From Zygophlyctis sp. KS116 (lineage: Eukaryota > Chytridiomycota), in contig BAAFSQ010000027.1 of the NCBI GenBank assembly GCA_054661495.1, positions 1 through 63,155 on the forward strand: DNA of 63,155 nt. Reading direction: 5' to 3'. The notes under the pieces are model-generated. The model was not told the origin of the DNA, made no database searches, and saw only the letters and a list, made by a program, of their open reading frames with translations. The translations under genes were made by a program, and so were the position numbers. Shown here one piece after another: positions 1 to 9,301 of this stretch. The first letter of the stretch is position 1. Each line of letters starts with the position of its first letter.

Positions 1-67
1 AACCCATCAAATAGATGATTTATTTGCCTCGATATAATGATTTTAAGGTCTGTATCCGTCCCATCAA

Positions 68-1175
68 ATGTCCGAAACCCTTCGCGAAATGAATGAGTTA
101 TTCCCTTGTATTGAGCCTTATGATGCCGGTTTTTTGAAAGTATCATCAGTTCATTCCATCTACTATGAGCAGTCAGGCAATGAGAAGGGAAATCCAGTAG
201 TTTATTTACACGGAGGTAATTATTTTACCAAACACCAAACAATTAGGACCTGGCGGTGGAACATCTCCAGATGACCGTAGATATTTCGACCCAAAGGTTT
301 ATAGAATTATTTTGCTAGATCAGCGAGGAGCTGGTAAGAGTACGCCGTCCGCTTGTTTGCATGAAAACACAACTTGGGACTTGGTTTCTGATATCGAGAG
401 TCTGCGAAATCATTTAAAGATTGATAAGTGGTTGGTATGAAATCTTTGAGACTTACTAAAGGTTTTTGGTGGCAGCTGGGGATCTACTTTAGCTTTAACT
501 TGTAATTTCTCTAACAGTAACAGTAGATGCAATAAAGCATCCAACAATTGTTAAAGGATTGATTTTGAGAGGAATATTTACGCTACGATCATCAGAAATA
601 GAATGGTTTTATCAAAAAGGCGCAAGTCATCTCTTCCCAGAATATTGGGAAGAGTATTTATCGCCCATACCTAAAGATGAACAGCACGATCTAGTGACAG
701 CATACTACAAACGCTTGACAGGACATGACGAGGCGAATGTTCTCAAATGTGCCAAAGCATGGTCAAAATGGGAATGCGCAACATCAAAATTGTTTGTTGG
801 TAATATTATAAAATTCATGATTAGATCCTGAAATGATTGCTAAAACTGAAAATAACACTTGGGCAACTGCTTTTGCCAAAATAGAAGCCCATTATTTCTT
901 TAATAAGGGATTCTTTGAAAGCGATTCGTGGATCTTGGACAATGCTGATAAGATTAAGCACATTCCTGGTACCAATTTTCTTGAAATACTAAATAATAGG
1001 AGTGATTGTGCAAGGACGCTACGACGTGGTTTGTCCTGCGACTACCGCATGGGAATTATCCAAAAGATGGGTTGGCGCAGATCTCATAATAGTTAAAGAT
1101 GCAGGACATTCAGCAAAAGAAAAATCAATTAGATCAGAGTTAATTAATTGGACAAATAAATTCCAGAGTCTTTAA
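68..1175 (+). CDS. Prolyl aminopeptidase (proline iminopeptidase), alpha/beta hydrolase S33
   Basis: Releases N-terminal proline from peptides. Six exons (introns about 216-246, 435-461, 502-523, 800-824, 969-999) join to a ~323-aa protein of normal family length. Visible family marks are the oxyanion HGGPGGG loop, DQRGAGKS, the nucleophile elbow GGSWGS (catalytic Ser), the acid in QGRYDVVCP and the catalytic His in DAGHS. The start ATG at 68 leaves a short normal N-terminus with no signal peptide, so it is probably cytosolic. The 502-523 intron ends in a doubled acceptor (taacagtaacag), so a 16-nt variant adding two residues is also in frame. The stop lies 6 bp from the stop of the convergent LRR gene. 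Family identity is secure; substrate range is inferred. Confidence 0.9.
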
Positions 1176-1181
1176 GTTTGA

Positions 1182-1904
1182 TCAAATGAGTAAAAAGGGT
1201 AAAATCAGACTGACAATGTCTACAGAAAAGGACAAACCTGAAGATTGAGATAATGATCTCAAAAAAGTTGCAGGCTTTATAGCACAAGAATTGGCACATT
1301 TATCCGAATTATCAGTACTAGAACAAATTGTAATATTTGTATTATTTATTTCTAGTCCTTTAACTGATCCTTCAGACATTGCACCACCAAGATTTTTGTT
1401 ATTATCAATAGATCTTTGAATTAATTTAAAATAAACTTACAAAAATTTCAAATTCTTTAATTTCGTAACAGAACAAGGGAAATCCCCAGATATATCATTA
1501 CTTTTCAGATCTAAAGATTCTAAATTAGTTAAATTTCCAATGCTTTCTGGAATTTTTCCGCTCAACAGATTATTTCCAAGCTCTCTAATTATTAATTTAA
1601 TCAATACAGTACAAGAATTTAAGTTCAGAGAGATTTCCAATTTCAGATGGTATCGGACCGAGTATTTGATTTCCAACCAGAAACAATCCTTGCAATTTGA
1701 CAAATTTATCAATGTATTTTGGTATAAAACCATTAATCTTTCCATTTGTCCAACTTCTACAGAGTAAGTTTATTATTTTTACATTGATATTATATGAGAA
1801 TCCGAACAAGAAATCCCAACCATTGAACAACAATCACTCTTCCATTTTTGATTAGTAACTTTCATATCTATCATAAGCCTTCTAAGAGTAATGCATTCAT
1901 CCAT
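1182..1904 (-). CDS. Plant-type leucine-rich-repeat surface protein, probable GPI anchor
   Basis: Four exons join on the minus strand. The N-terminal part ends in an LRR N-cap of the plant type ([11 protein letters not shown]). About four repeats of the LxxLxLxxNxLxGxIPxxIGxL class follow, for example [17 protein letters not shown]. After a Ser/Thr/Cys-rich linker the protein ends in a hydrophobic tail ([16 protein letters not shown]) typical of a GPI-anchor signal. Junctions keep the repeats in frame (FL|ELGNN, KFL|SIDNN). The start at 1904 gives no signal peptide. A hydrophobic stretch is readable just upstream (about 1930-2000, LLNILILGLFLVGV), so an unrecognised first exon there is possible. 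It is divergent from squalene synthase, 190 bp away. Function unknown; probably adhesion or recognition at the cell surface. Confidence 0.65.
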
Positions 1905-2094
1905 TTTTAATTATTTATTTTAGCCGTTAATATTCTAGTGCATGCGGCATACAATCCCCAATAGACGCCAACCAAGAATAAACCAAGAATAAGAATATTA
2001 AGTAATCTAAATTTAGAAAGTTTGAGTTGTCCGATTATTTTGACCGATGCCGTTAGAACCCAGAGCCAGAACCTCCACTGAAGCCCTCTTTTAA

Positions 2095-3435
2095 ATGCAG
2101 TCGCTGTTGACAGGCCATCCATCAGAAGTTGTAGCACTACTACGCTACAAGTTCCAATCACTTGATAAAAGTATGTATTTGACAATCGATTCTCTTCCGG
2201 TCGCTGATGATCCTTATTATTCGTATGGCAAATGTTATTACTTTCTCAATAAGACTTCCCGATCGTTTGCTAGAGTCATTCAAGAATTAGATCCAGAACT
2301 TAGGCATGCAGTTTGTCTTTTTTATCTTGTTCTGCGGGGTCTCGATACAGTAGAAGATGATATGACGCTTGATCCAGAGTTGAAAGTGGATATGTTGAGA
2401 GATTTTCATAGTAGTATTGGGAAAAAAGGATGGAATTTTCAAGGGAGTGGACCGCTAGAGAAAGATGGAATTCTTTTAAAGGAATTTCAAGTAGTCATTG
2501 AAGAACTTTCTCACTTAAAGTTGAAGTAAATTTAATACTCTTTAAAATTAGATATCAAAAGGTTATAAAGGATATTACTAAAAGAATGGGATTCGGAATG
2601 GCTGAATTTTGTGCTGGGAAAAAGGTTGATACTCTAGATGATTATAATCTTTATACTCATTACGTGGCGGGGCTAGTTGGAATTGGTTTAACTGGTCTTT
2701 TTGTACAATCTGGATTAGAAGATCAGGATCTAGCTAATCAAGATGACTTAGCTAATAGAATGGGTCTTTTTTTGCAAAAAACCAATATTCTTAAAGATTA
2801 TTTGGAAGACTTAGATCAAGGACGCTTGTTTTGGCCAAAAGAAGTATGGGAACTTTATGTTCATAAAGGGGAAGATATATCAGCTTTTGCAGATCCAAAA
2901 AATATTGATAGTTCTTTGGCTTGTTTAAATCACTTGTGTGTTGATGCACTAGAATTAGTTCCTGATTGTTTGTTATACCTTTCTAAATTGAAAAATCCGA
3001 CTGTGTTTCAATTTGCTGCGATTCCTCAACTAATGGCAATAGCATCATTGGTTCATTTTTACAATAATCCAGCACTTTTTAAAAAGAAGGGAAACAAGAT
3101 TAGAAGGGGTCAGGCTGTTCAATTAATTCAATCTGCAAAGGATATAGAGTCTGTAAAACAAGTCTATTTTGATTTTGCTTTGGAATTGAATCGCAAAAAT
3201 CGAACCTCTTTAGGACGTAATCCTCATGATAAAAACTTTATGAGAGTCTCGTGTGCATGCTCAAATGTATTTTAATTTTAATAATTTTTAGATTGTGCGA
3301 TGGATACGAGAACATGATCATAGTCTGGGAGGGAATATTAGACGTGAGACTCCAAAACTTAAAATACTTGGATTATCTCCAAGACTTTGTTTGGTTCTAG
3401 TTCTAATTCTGGGTTTTGCTCGTTGGTGGTTGTGA
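2095..3435 (+). CDS. ERG9: Squalene synthase (farnesyl-diphosphate farnesyltransferase)
   Basis: Condenses two farnesyl diphosphates to squalene, the committed step of sterol synthesis, at the ER membrane. Three exons give ~429 aa. Both aspartate-rich Mg/diphosphate sites are present: DTVEDD after the RGLDT segment, and KDYLEDLDQGR in the second half. The SRSFARVI segment and the FCAGKK region are also typical. The last exon ends in a hydrophobic anchor (LCLVLVLILGFARWWL), as expected for this tail-anchored enzyme. Introns lie after HLKLK and after ACSN. The start at 2095 matches the family N-terminus. The stop is only 22 bp before the next gene. With the EBP gene further on, it shows that the organism makes sterols. 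Confidence 0.93.
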
Positions 3436-3457
3436 GTGTGGTTTAATAAAGATTCGG

Positions 3458-3890
3458 ATGAGACTTGTGTTTGTACTGTCCACCGTTGCCTGGATGGCTT
3501 TTATGGCCTTGATCGGCTTTCTCCCGAATGAATTAGTCAATAAATGGATTCCCGTGAACGATAAATTCCTCCACTTATCGTGTTTTCTAATCTTTACGAT
3601 TCTAATTTATTTTGTATGGGAACTATCATTGTAATCGTGTATTTTTCTAAAATCTTAGTAAAAAAACAATCATGATCACTGTAATCATAAGTCTATTTAT
3701 GAGTGTAATTTCAGAAATTGTCCAAGATCTGATCAGTACACGATCATTTGATTCCCAAGACATTTATTATAATCTAATTGGATCATTTCTTGGCATAATA
3801 TCCTCAATATTTATAGAATCTTTATCCAGAATATGGAGTCAACCTAAAACATCCCAATATGTGCCATTAGAAAATCTTAATATTGAATAA
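3458..3890 (+). CDS. VanZ-like small membrane protein
   Basis: Two exons give ~134 aa with about four membrane segments. The pattern NDKFLHLSCFLIF, then SEIVQDLISTRSFDSQDIYYN and a glycine-bearing last helix (NLIGSFLGIISS) is that of the VanZ-like family, known mostly from bacteria and also from fungi. The start at 3458 (MRLVFVLS) places a hydrophobic helix at the N-terminus; an upstream in-frame start at 3416 would overlap the squalene synthase stop. The stop is 1 bp from the end of the convergent GPN1 gene. Function in eukaryotes is unknown. Confidence 0.6.
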
Positions 3891-3891
3891 C

Positions 3892-4796
3892 CTATAAACC
3901 TGTGCTACTAGACTGATCCAAATTCAAATCTCTTAATATTTTTGCCAATGATTCTCTCTTTTCAGCCTCTTTTAAATCGTCCTTCTCCTTGATACATTCC
4001 ATTAACCAAGGTTTATACTCTTTTTCATAATTTTCTACAGCTCCATTAATTTTTATAAAGAATTCTTCCATTCCTGCTCCTGTAACTGCTGAAACCCCAA
4101 CTACATTTAATAAAGAATAAAATTCTTCCAAGAGTAGAACCATTGAATTCATAAATGTCCCTAAAATATTTAAAAATTGTAAAAATTACCCATATAACTA
4201 GTCTCTTGATCTAATGCTTGTTGAAAAGCTTCAAAATCATTCATCCATTCTATTGCAAAATCACAACTTACCACATCAGTCTTATTAAAGACTAATAAAA
4301 ACGGTAATTTAGTCTTGTATAGAATTGAACAAGCATACAACATATTAGACATGAATGTAATCGGATTACTTGATCTAGGAGTATCTAGTACATACACAAG
4401 TACTGTCGGGTTAGATGATGCTAGAGTTTCTGTTATAATTGCACCAGATGCAGACCAAGTAAAGATTTCAATTTGTCCGGGAGTATCCCATAATGTAAAT
4501 TCTTGATCTTTTTTATCAATTATATCTAGAACCTGATCAAACTTTGTAGTAAATAAATTTAAAGATGTTAAAATAGCCCCATTAGGTCCTAAATTATAAG
4601 ATTTCATGACTTGTTTAAAATCTACTGTATCCCTTATATCAATATTTGCGCCATAAGGGAGATGTAGGACTGCTGGATCTAAATTTAACACAAACGGTGC
4701 ATTATCGATCGAATGCATATAAGAGATCAGCCGTTGAATAAGAGTAGTCTTCCCTGATCCAGCCATTCCAATTACAATGAGATTTGTCCTTTTCAT
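3892..4796 (-). CDS. GPN1: GPN-loop GTPase 1 (XAB1/Npa3 type)
   Basis: GTPase needed for assembly and nuclear import of RNA polymerase II. Two exons give ~291 aa, joined at SYMG|TFMNS. The P-loop GMAGSGKTT starts at residue 10, the signature Gly-Pro-Asn is in YNLGPNG, switch/G3 is [15 protein letters not shown], and the base-recognition motif NKTD follows. The segments [16 protein letters not shown] and [15 protein letters not shown] are close to GPN1 rather than GPN2 or GPN3. The charged C-terminal tail is shorter than in animals. The start at 4796 is the only ATG before the P-loop. Highly conserved; identification is secure. Confidence 0.92.
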
Positions 4797-5085
4797 TTTT
4801 CAAATTTTTCAAGAAAATTTTTTTCGACCGTTTTTTATTACCTTTATTATTAGAATTTTATTACTTTATAATTCTGATCAGACAAAGACTACCCACTAGT
4901 ACATAAATTTCAGCCCATACCAAGTGTGAAATTTCACTGGTTTACTACTAAATAGAGTATCCCTAGCTAGATTATGTTGAAACATACTATGATGATTGGA
5001 ACGATCGATCACGGGTGCCACAATGACATCGATATGAATTATATTAGCGCAATGACATCAGCGTTATTTATCTATCAATATTTTA
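4797..5085. other. Intergenic region between GPN1 and the secreted-protein gene
   Basis: A 289-bp gap that should hold the promoters of two divergent genes. It is AT-rich with T-runs near 4811-4840 and no conserved RNA gene or repeat that I can recognise. Small reading frames here are short and compositionally unremarkable. Confidence 0.5.
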
Positions 5086-6057
5086 ATGAAACCCAATCTT
5101 GCCATTGCGATCTGGGCTGCAATCATTCCTCTTGGTTATTCTGTTCAGGTATTAAGCTTTATCAAAGATGGCACTCAATACACTTGCAATGCTGATTCGC
5201 AAAAGAATCCTTATGTCGATTGCATAAATTTGATTGCAGCTGCTTGCACTCCCTCTTCTATCGTCCTTAGTGCAGACTGTGTGAGGTACAATAACCGAGT
5301 CTTTGATTACTTCCCTCTGGGGAATCCTTGGCGATCCTTTGGAGACAATTGTCTTCCCTTGAGAGAATCATCAACTGGAATTAAGGTCACAAGTATGTCC
5401 TCTGCCTGCAGCATTAGCAAAAACAATTTAAAGGCTAATGGCTACTATATCGAAAATGGGTTACGGGTGCTTGTTACCAGTCCATTTATCAGTTCAGTTC
5501 TTATTTATTTAGGCTCGGGGATAAACATCTATGGAAAAATAGCCTCTGTTACACCTGCCAGATTATGGCCATCAAGTTCAGATCCTAAACTTCTTTCAGT
5601 TGGCACTGTTTCCCCAATATCAAAGCGAGCTCTTACATTTTCTATCTCACATGGCGGTTATATATTTACCTGCAATAAGGATGAAAATAACAATCCCTCT
5701 CAAGATTGTTTAAATACTCTAAAGTATTTCTGCTCTTTAGAAGCTAAAATATGCAAATCAGCAGTTGATTACCATGTCTCCCGGTTCAATATAAACTGGC
5801 AAAACTATCGTAACGGCTGTGCTTCATGGAAGAATAACAACAACATCAATCAAGCAAACACTGATGGTTGTAAACAGGCGAATGCTACCTTTTTGCAAAC
5901 CGGTCAGTATATTTATGACTACCAAAATAATAAACAAGTACTAGACTATAAGTTCACTGAATCACTTCAAGTTGGATTATGGAACAATCAGACAATATTG
6001 AACAGTACAAATCAAGATTTCATTACCTGGTTATCTACCAGAGGAACCATTTCTTAG
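5086..6057 (+). CDS. Secreted Cys-rich protein with two copies of an unnamed ~120-aa domain
   Basis: Single exon, 323 aa, with a clear signal peptide (KPNLAIAIWAAIIPLGYS). The mature part is two tandem copies of one domain, at roughly residues 25-160 and 185-305. Copy 1 begins YTCNADSQKNPYVDC and copy 2 FTCNKDENNNPSQDC. Both then show LN..(K)..C, a W..(F/Y)...C block (NPWRSFGDNC and INWQNYRNGC), and an AC...N.L...GYYI / GC...ATFLQTGQYI block, so the cysteines pair by position. A Ser/Pro linker separates them. No transmembrane or GPI tail. I recognise no named family; a secreted or wall-interface role is inference. Confidence 0.7.
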   Translation: MKPNLAIAIWAAIIPLGYSVQVLSFIKDGTQYTCNADSQKNPYVDCINLIAAACTPSSIVLSADCVRYNNRVFDYFPLGNPWRSFGDNCLPLRESSTGIKVTSMSSACSISKNNLKANGYYIENGLRVLVTSPFISSVLIYLGSGINIYGKIASVTPARLWPSSSDPKLLSVGTVSPISKRALTFSISHGGYIFTCNKDENNNPSQDCLNTLKYFCSLEAKICKSAVDYHVSRFNINWQNYRNGCASWKNNNNINQANTDGCKQANATFLQTGQYIYDYQNNKQVLDYKFTESLQVGLWNNQTILNSTNQDFITWLSTRGTIS

Positions 6058-6187
6058 AAACTATTGCTTATTGATGATCAACAATAAAACATGATTGAAA
6101 GACATCATCTCCAGAGTACAGTTTAATGAAAGTCATAGTTCATGATAAGGCCGCACCGCCAAAACCCTCTCAAAAACCAGACAAGAA

Positions 6188-6906
6188 ATGAATGTGTATT
6201 ATCCCCAGTCGCTAGTTTTAAAATCATTCTTGCCACAGTCTCTTCCTGCTGAGAAAATCCTAGCATTGTTCGGACTCGGACTAGTTTCATGCCAAGTTGT
6301 ATTTTCTCTATTGTATGCAAGAAAACATGGAAAAAAAGGTTCTTTTGGAGTCGCTCTTTGGTTTTTTACTTGCGGACTTATTCATACTTTTGTAGAAGGA
6401 TATTTTGTATTTTATCATGCTTCTATTACTTCAAAAAACACATTTATGGCTAATGTATGGAAGGAATATGCAAAATCGGACTCTAGATATTTAATTTCTG
6501 ATCCTACTGTACTAATGATTGAAGGTATAACTGCAGTATTCTGGGGACCATTGTCATTTTATGTAGCTTACTTGTGTTTTAAGAATGATCAATCTAGACA
6601 TTTATGGCAAGTTTTAATCAGTCTCGGACAGTTTTATGGGGATATACTATATTACACAACTACTCTAATAACTGGTTCTACTCATTGTAATCCTGATCCT
6701 TATTATTTTTGGTTTTATTTTGTGTTTATGAATTCACTATGGATTTTATTTCCAGGATTAATAATGTAAGATTTTACAAGATTAAAGGTAGAATATCTTC
6801 TGGAAAAGAGATTTTTAAAAGTCTGTCTAGGAGTTTAAAGGTTAAAGCGGTGGAAGATTTAAAGAGTTTTAAGCCTAGAGTGTCTCCAAGAAGAAAAGTG
6901 GATTAG
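6188..6906 (+). CDS. EBP: EBP-type sterol delta8-delta7 isomerase (emopamil-binding protein family)
   Basis: Shifts the sterol ring double bond from C8 to C7 in the ER. Two exons give ~230 aa. Family marks: CGLIHTFVEGYFVFYH (conserved His and Glu), WKEYAKSDSRYL, EGITAVFWGPLS, and the terminal GSTHCNPDPYYFWFYF with FMNSLWILFPG. Four to five membrane helices are visible. A 26-nt intron after PGLI leads into a basic, Lys/Arg-rich tail ending at 6906, which could serve ER retention. This is the animal/plant-type isomerase rather than the ERG2 type used by Dikarya. It may work with the squalene synthase encoded 3 kb upstream, though the genes are not adjacent. Confidence 0.85.
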
Positions 6907-6985
6907 TCATGGCTCAAGTACTATATTGAATTTAAAAAGGAATTGTTGTGTTTACGTAAATACGTAAATAAAAAAAGTATTTTGA

Positions 6986-8351
6986 ATGCAAGGTTTTGAG
7001 AGTCTATTGTCTCGATTAGAGACTGTAACATGTAAACTGGAGGGGATGGTAAAGACTGCAGATGTTTCTGAGGCCGATCACAAGAGTGTGAGTAAATCGG
7101 TAGAGGAATTTGATCGGTTGATTTCAGGGCCATTGGCTCAGTTTATTGAATTTGGATCTCAATTAACAGATCCGATCGCTCAAATGGTAATTACTATTTT
7201 TATAATTTTAGACTAGTCTAGTAAAGAATGCATTTGAGGCTCAAAGGGATTTAATTTCTATTGCATCGAATTCTTCTAAACCATTGGCTAAAGATTTACC
7301 TGGACTGATTGTTCCATTACAAGAATCTATTGGAAAAATAACTAGTTTTAGAGACTCTAATAGAGGATCTCCTTATTTTTCTCATTTATCAATGGTTAGT
7401 GAAGGTATTCCTGCACTTGGATGGGTTGTAGTAGAACCAACTCCTGCTCCATTTGTTGGAGAAATGAAGGAAGCTGGACAGTTTTATGCTAATAGAGTCA
7501 TCAAGGAATTTAAAGAAAAGGATAAGACGAATGTGGAATGGGTCTCAAGTTTTTTGTCATTGTTGACTGAATTACAAGGTTATGTAAAACAGTTTCATAC
7601 AACTGGACTAGTATGGAATCCAAAAGGAGTAGCTGCTTCTACCACCGTTTCTCAATCTACTCCAGTTAAATCTACTCCAGTTACTTCTTCTCAAGCACCA
7701 ACACCACCACCAAAAGGAAACCTTTTAAAAGAACTTAGTGGTGCCACATCTAGTCTCCGTAAAGTTGAAAAGTTTGAAATGACTCATAAAAATCCAGAAT
7801 TAAGAGCCTCATCAGTTGTTAAAGAGTCTGAAATTTCTAGTAAAAAACCAGCGGTACCTTTAAAAACTACTGCTCCTCCAAAGTTGGAATTACAAGGTAA
7901 TAAATGGATTGTTGAAAATTACTCTAATGAATCTTCATTAGTAATTGAAAAAACAGAAATTCGTCATACAGTTTATATTTACAATTGTACCAATTGTACT
8001 GTTTTGATTAAAGGTAAAGTCAATGCAGTCTCTATTGACGGTTGTAAAAAAACTGGAATTTTGATTGATAATGTTGTGTCTACTATTGATGTAGTAAATG
8101 GAAAATCAATTTCAGTTCAAATTACTGGTAAAGCTCCAACAATGGCAATTGATAAAACCGATGGAATTCAAATTTACTTGTCTAAAGAGTCTCTTGATTT
8201 ACAAGTTTTAAGTGCAAAATCATCAGCTATAAATTTCATGGTACCTACAAACGATGGAGATTATATTGAACTTGCTGCACCTGAACAATTAAAGATTCAA
8301 CTTTCCTCTCAAGGAAACAAATTGAATAGCGTTGCGGTTGAACATCAATAA
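6986..8351 (+). CDS. CAP1: Adenylyl cyclase-associated protein (CAP/Srv2), actin-monomer recycling factor
   Basis: Recharges and recycles G-actin and, in fungi, binds adenylyl cyclase. Two exons (intron after DPIAQM) give ~446 aa. Order: N-terminal helix (QGFESLLSRLETVTCKLE), helical folded domain with FVGEMKEAGQFYANRV and HTTGLVWNPKG, a Pro-rich linker (SQAPTPPPKGNLL), a WH2-like segment, then the C-terminal CARP beta-helix. That domain starts near KLELQGNKWIVENY, with HTVYIYNCTNCTVLIKGKVN and the late VPTNDGDYIELAAPEQ stretch. Starts at ATG 6986, 79 bp after EBP. Its stop is 7 bp before the Elongin A start, so the two may share transcription signals. Confidence 0.9.
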
Positions 8352-8358
8352 ATTTTAA

Positions 8359-9077
8359 ATGAAGATCAAATCGTTGGTAGAAATTTGTCAGGCATCCCTC
8401 ATAAAGAATGCTTCCAATATTAACTGGGTACTTTAATAGTCTAAGAATAGCTTGGAAATATTCCCTTTAAACTAATAGAAATCGTTTTAAAAAAGATCTC
8501 TCCAAAACAAGTAATTTATTAATTCTTTGAGAAATAGTTATCGGCCATTGAAGTCTGGAATCCGCATTTAACCACTGTAATTTGATCATTTTACAATAGG
8601 AAACTGACCGCCTTTGGAAAACTCATTGCATCGATGAATATTCGGATCTAAAGCGATTGTTTTTAGAAGGATCGTTACCAGATCCAGAGTCTTGGAGAGA
8701 TTTATACAATCTTAAAAAGACTCAAATGGATGAGAAAACGGCAAAAGTCGCAGAGAAACTGAGAGGAATGAAGCAAGAACAGGATTTAAAAAAGAATTCA
8801 AGGTAATTGTTTTAATAATCATAAAGGAATGCAAAACTATTGGATCAGAATTCATTACTGAAATTAACAAAAAAAACTGGGACTAGAACGCCTCCGATTG
8901 CGAGTATAATTATTTTTATTCATTTTAGAACGGAAATTGGGTACATTGTTTCAAAAGACTTTAAAAGAAGTCGGTAAGAGTCCATATCATGGATCTAGTT
9001 CTTCTAAAACTCCATCATCTGCAAAAAGATCAGAAGCTGCTAATCTGTTTATGGGATCCGGTAAAAAAAGAAAATAA
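8359..9077 (+). CDS. ELOA: Elongin A-like transcription elongation factor
   Basis: Six short exons join to ~198 aa, close in size to yeast Ela1. The elongin-A core is visible: MKIKSLVEICQASLI, then LGNIPFKLIEIVLKKISPKQ (BC-box/F-box-like segment), LSAIEVWNPHLTTETDRLWK, and a Lys-rich region with LPDPESWRDLY. Introns are 23-27 nt. The protein promotes Pol II elongation with elongin B/C and serves in an E3 ligase for stalled polymerase. The tail is basic (SGKKRK). The last 30 nt of the coding sequence lie inside the first unit of a perfect 127-bp tandem duplication. The gene is split too finely to appear as one open frame; the model rests on splice sites and family match. Confidence 0.75.
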
Positions 9078-9301
9078 ATTTCCATGTTGATTCATGGTAT
9101 TTGCTCTATTTGATAAAAGATGTTATAAAAAAACTTGACTGGATTTTTAAGAGTTTTTAAGAGACTTGGCAATATTTATGGGATCCGGTAAAAAAAGAAA
9201 ATAAATTTCCATGTTGATTCATGGTATTTGCTCTATTTGATAAAAGATGTTATAAAAAAACTTGACTGGATTTTTAAGAGTTTTTAAGAGACTTGGCAAT
9301 A
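9048..9301. repeat. Perfect 127-bp tandem duplication across two convergent gene ends
   Basis: Unit 1 is 9048-9174 and unit 2 is 9175-9301, identical as far as I can read. Each unit carries the last codons of Elongin A (plus strand), ~70 bp of spacer and the last codons of the giant coiled-coil gene (minus strand). Elongin A uses the stop in unit 1 and the coiled-coil gene the stop in unit 2, so neither protein is altered. The inner halves are now unused copies. Confidence 0.95.

Noticed and set aside
1907-2185. Membrane protein on the minus strand overlapping the squalene synthase start
   Set aside because: Most of it is antisense to conserved squalene synthase codons; only the hydrophobic part near 1930-2000 may matter, as a possible leader exon of the LRR gene.
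4974-5195. Short plus-strand frame with His/Asp-rich product
   Set aside because: Overlaps the start of the secreted-protein gene in another frame and shows no coding character.
9175-9204. Second copy of the Elongin A end as an extra exon
   Set aside because: It is simply the duplicated unit; Elongin A already stops in unit 1.
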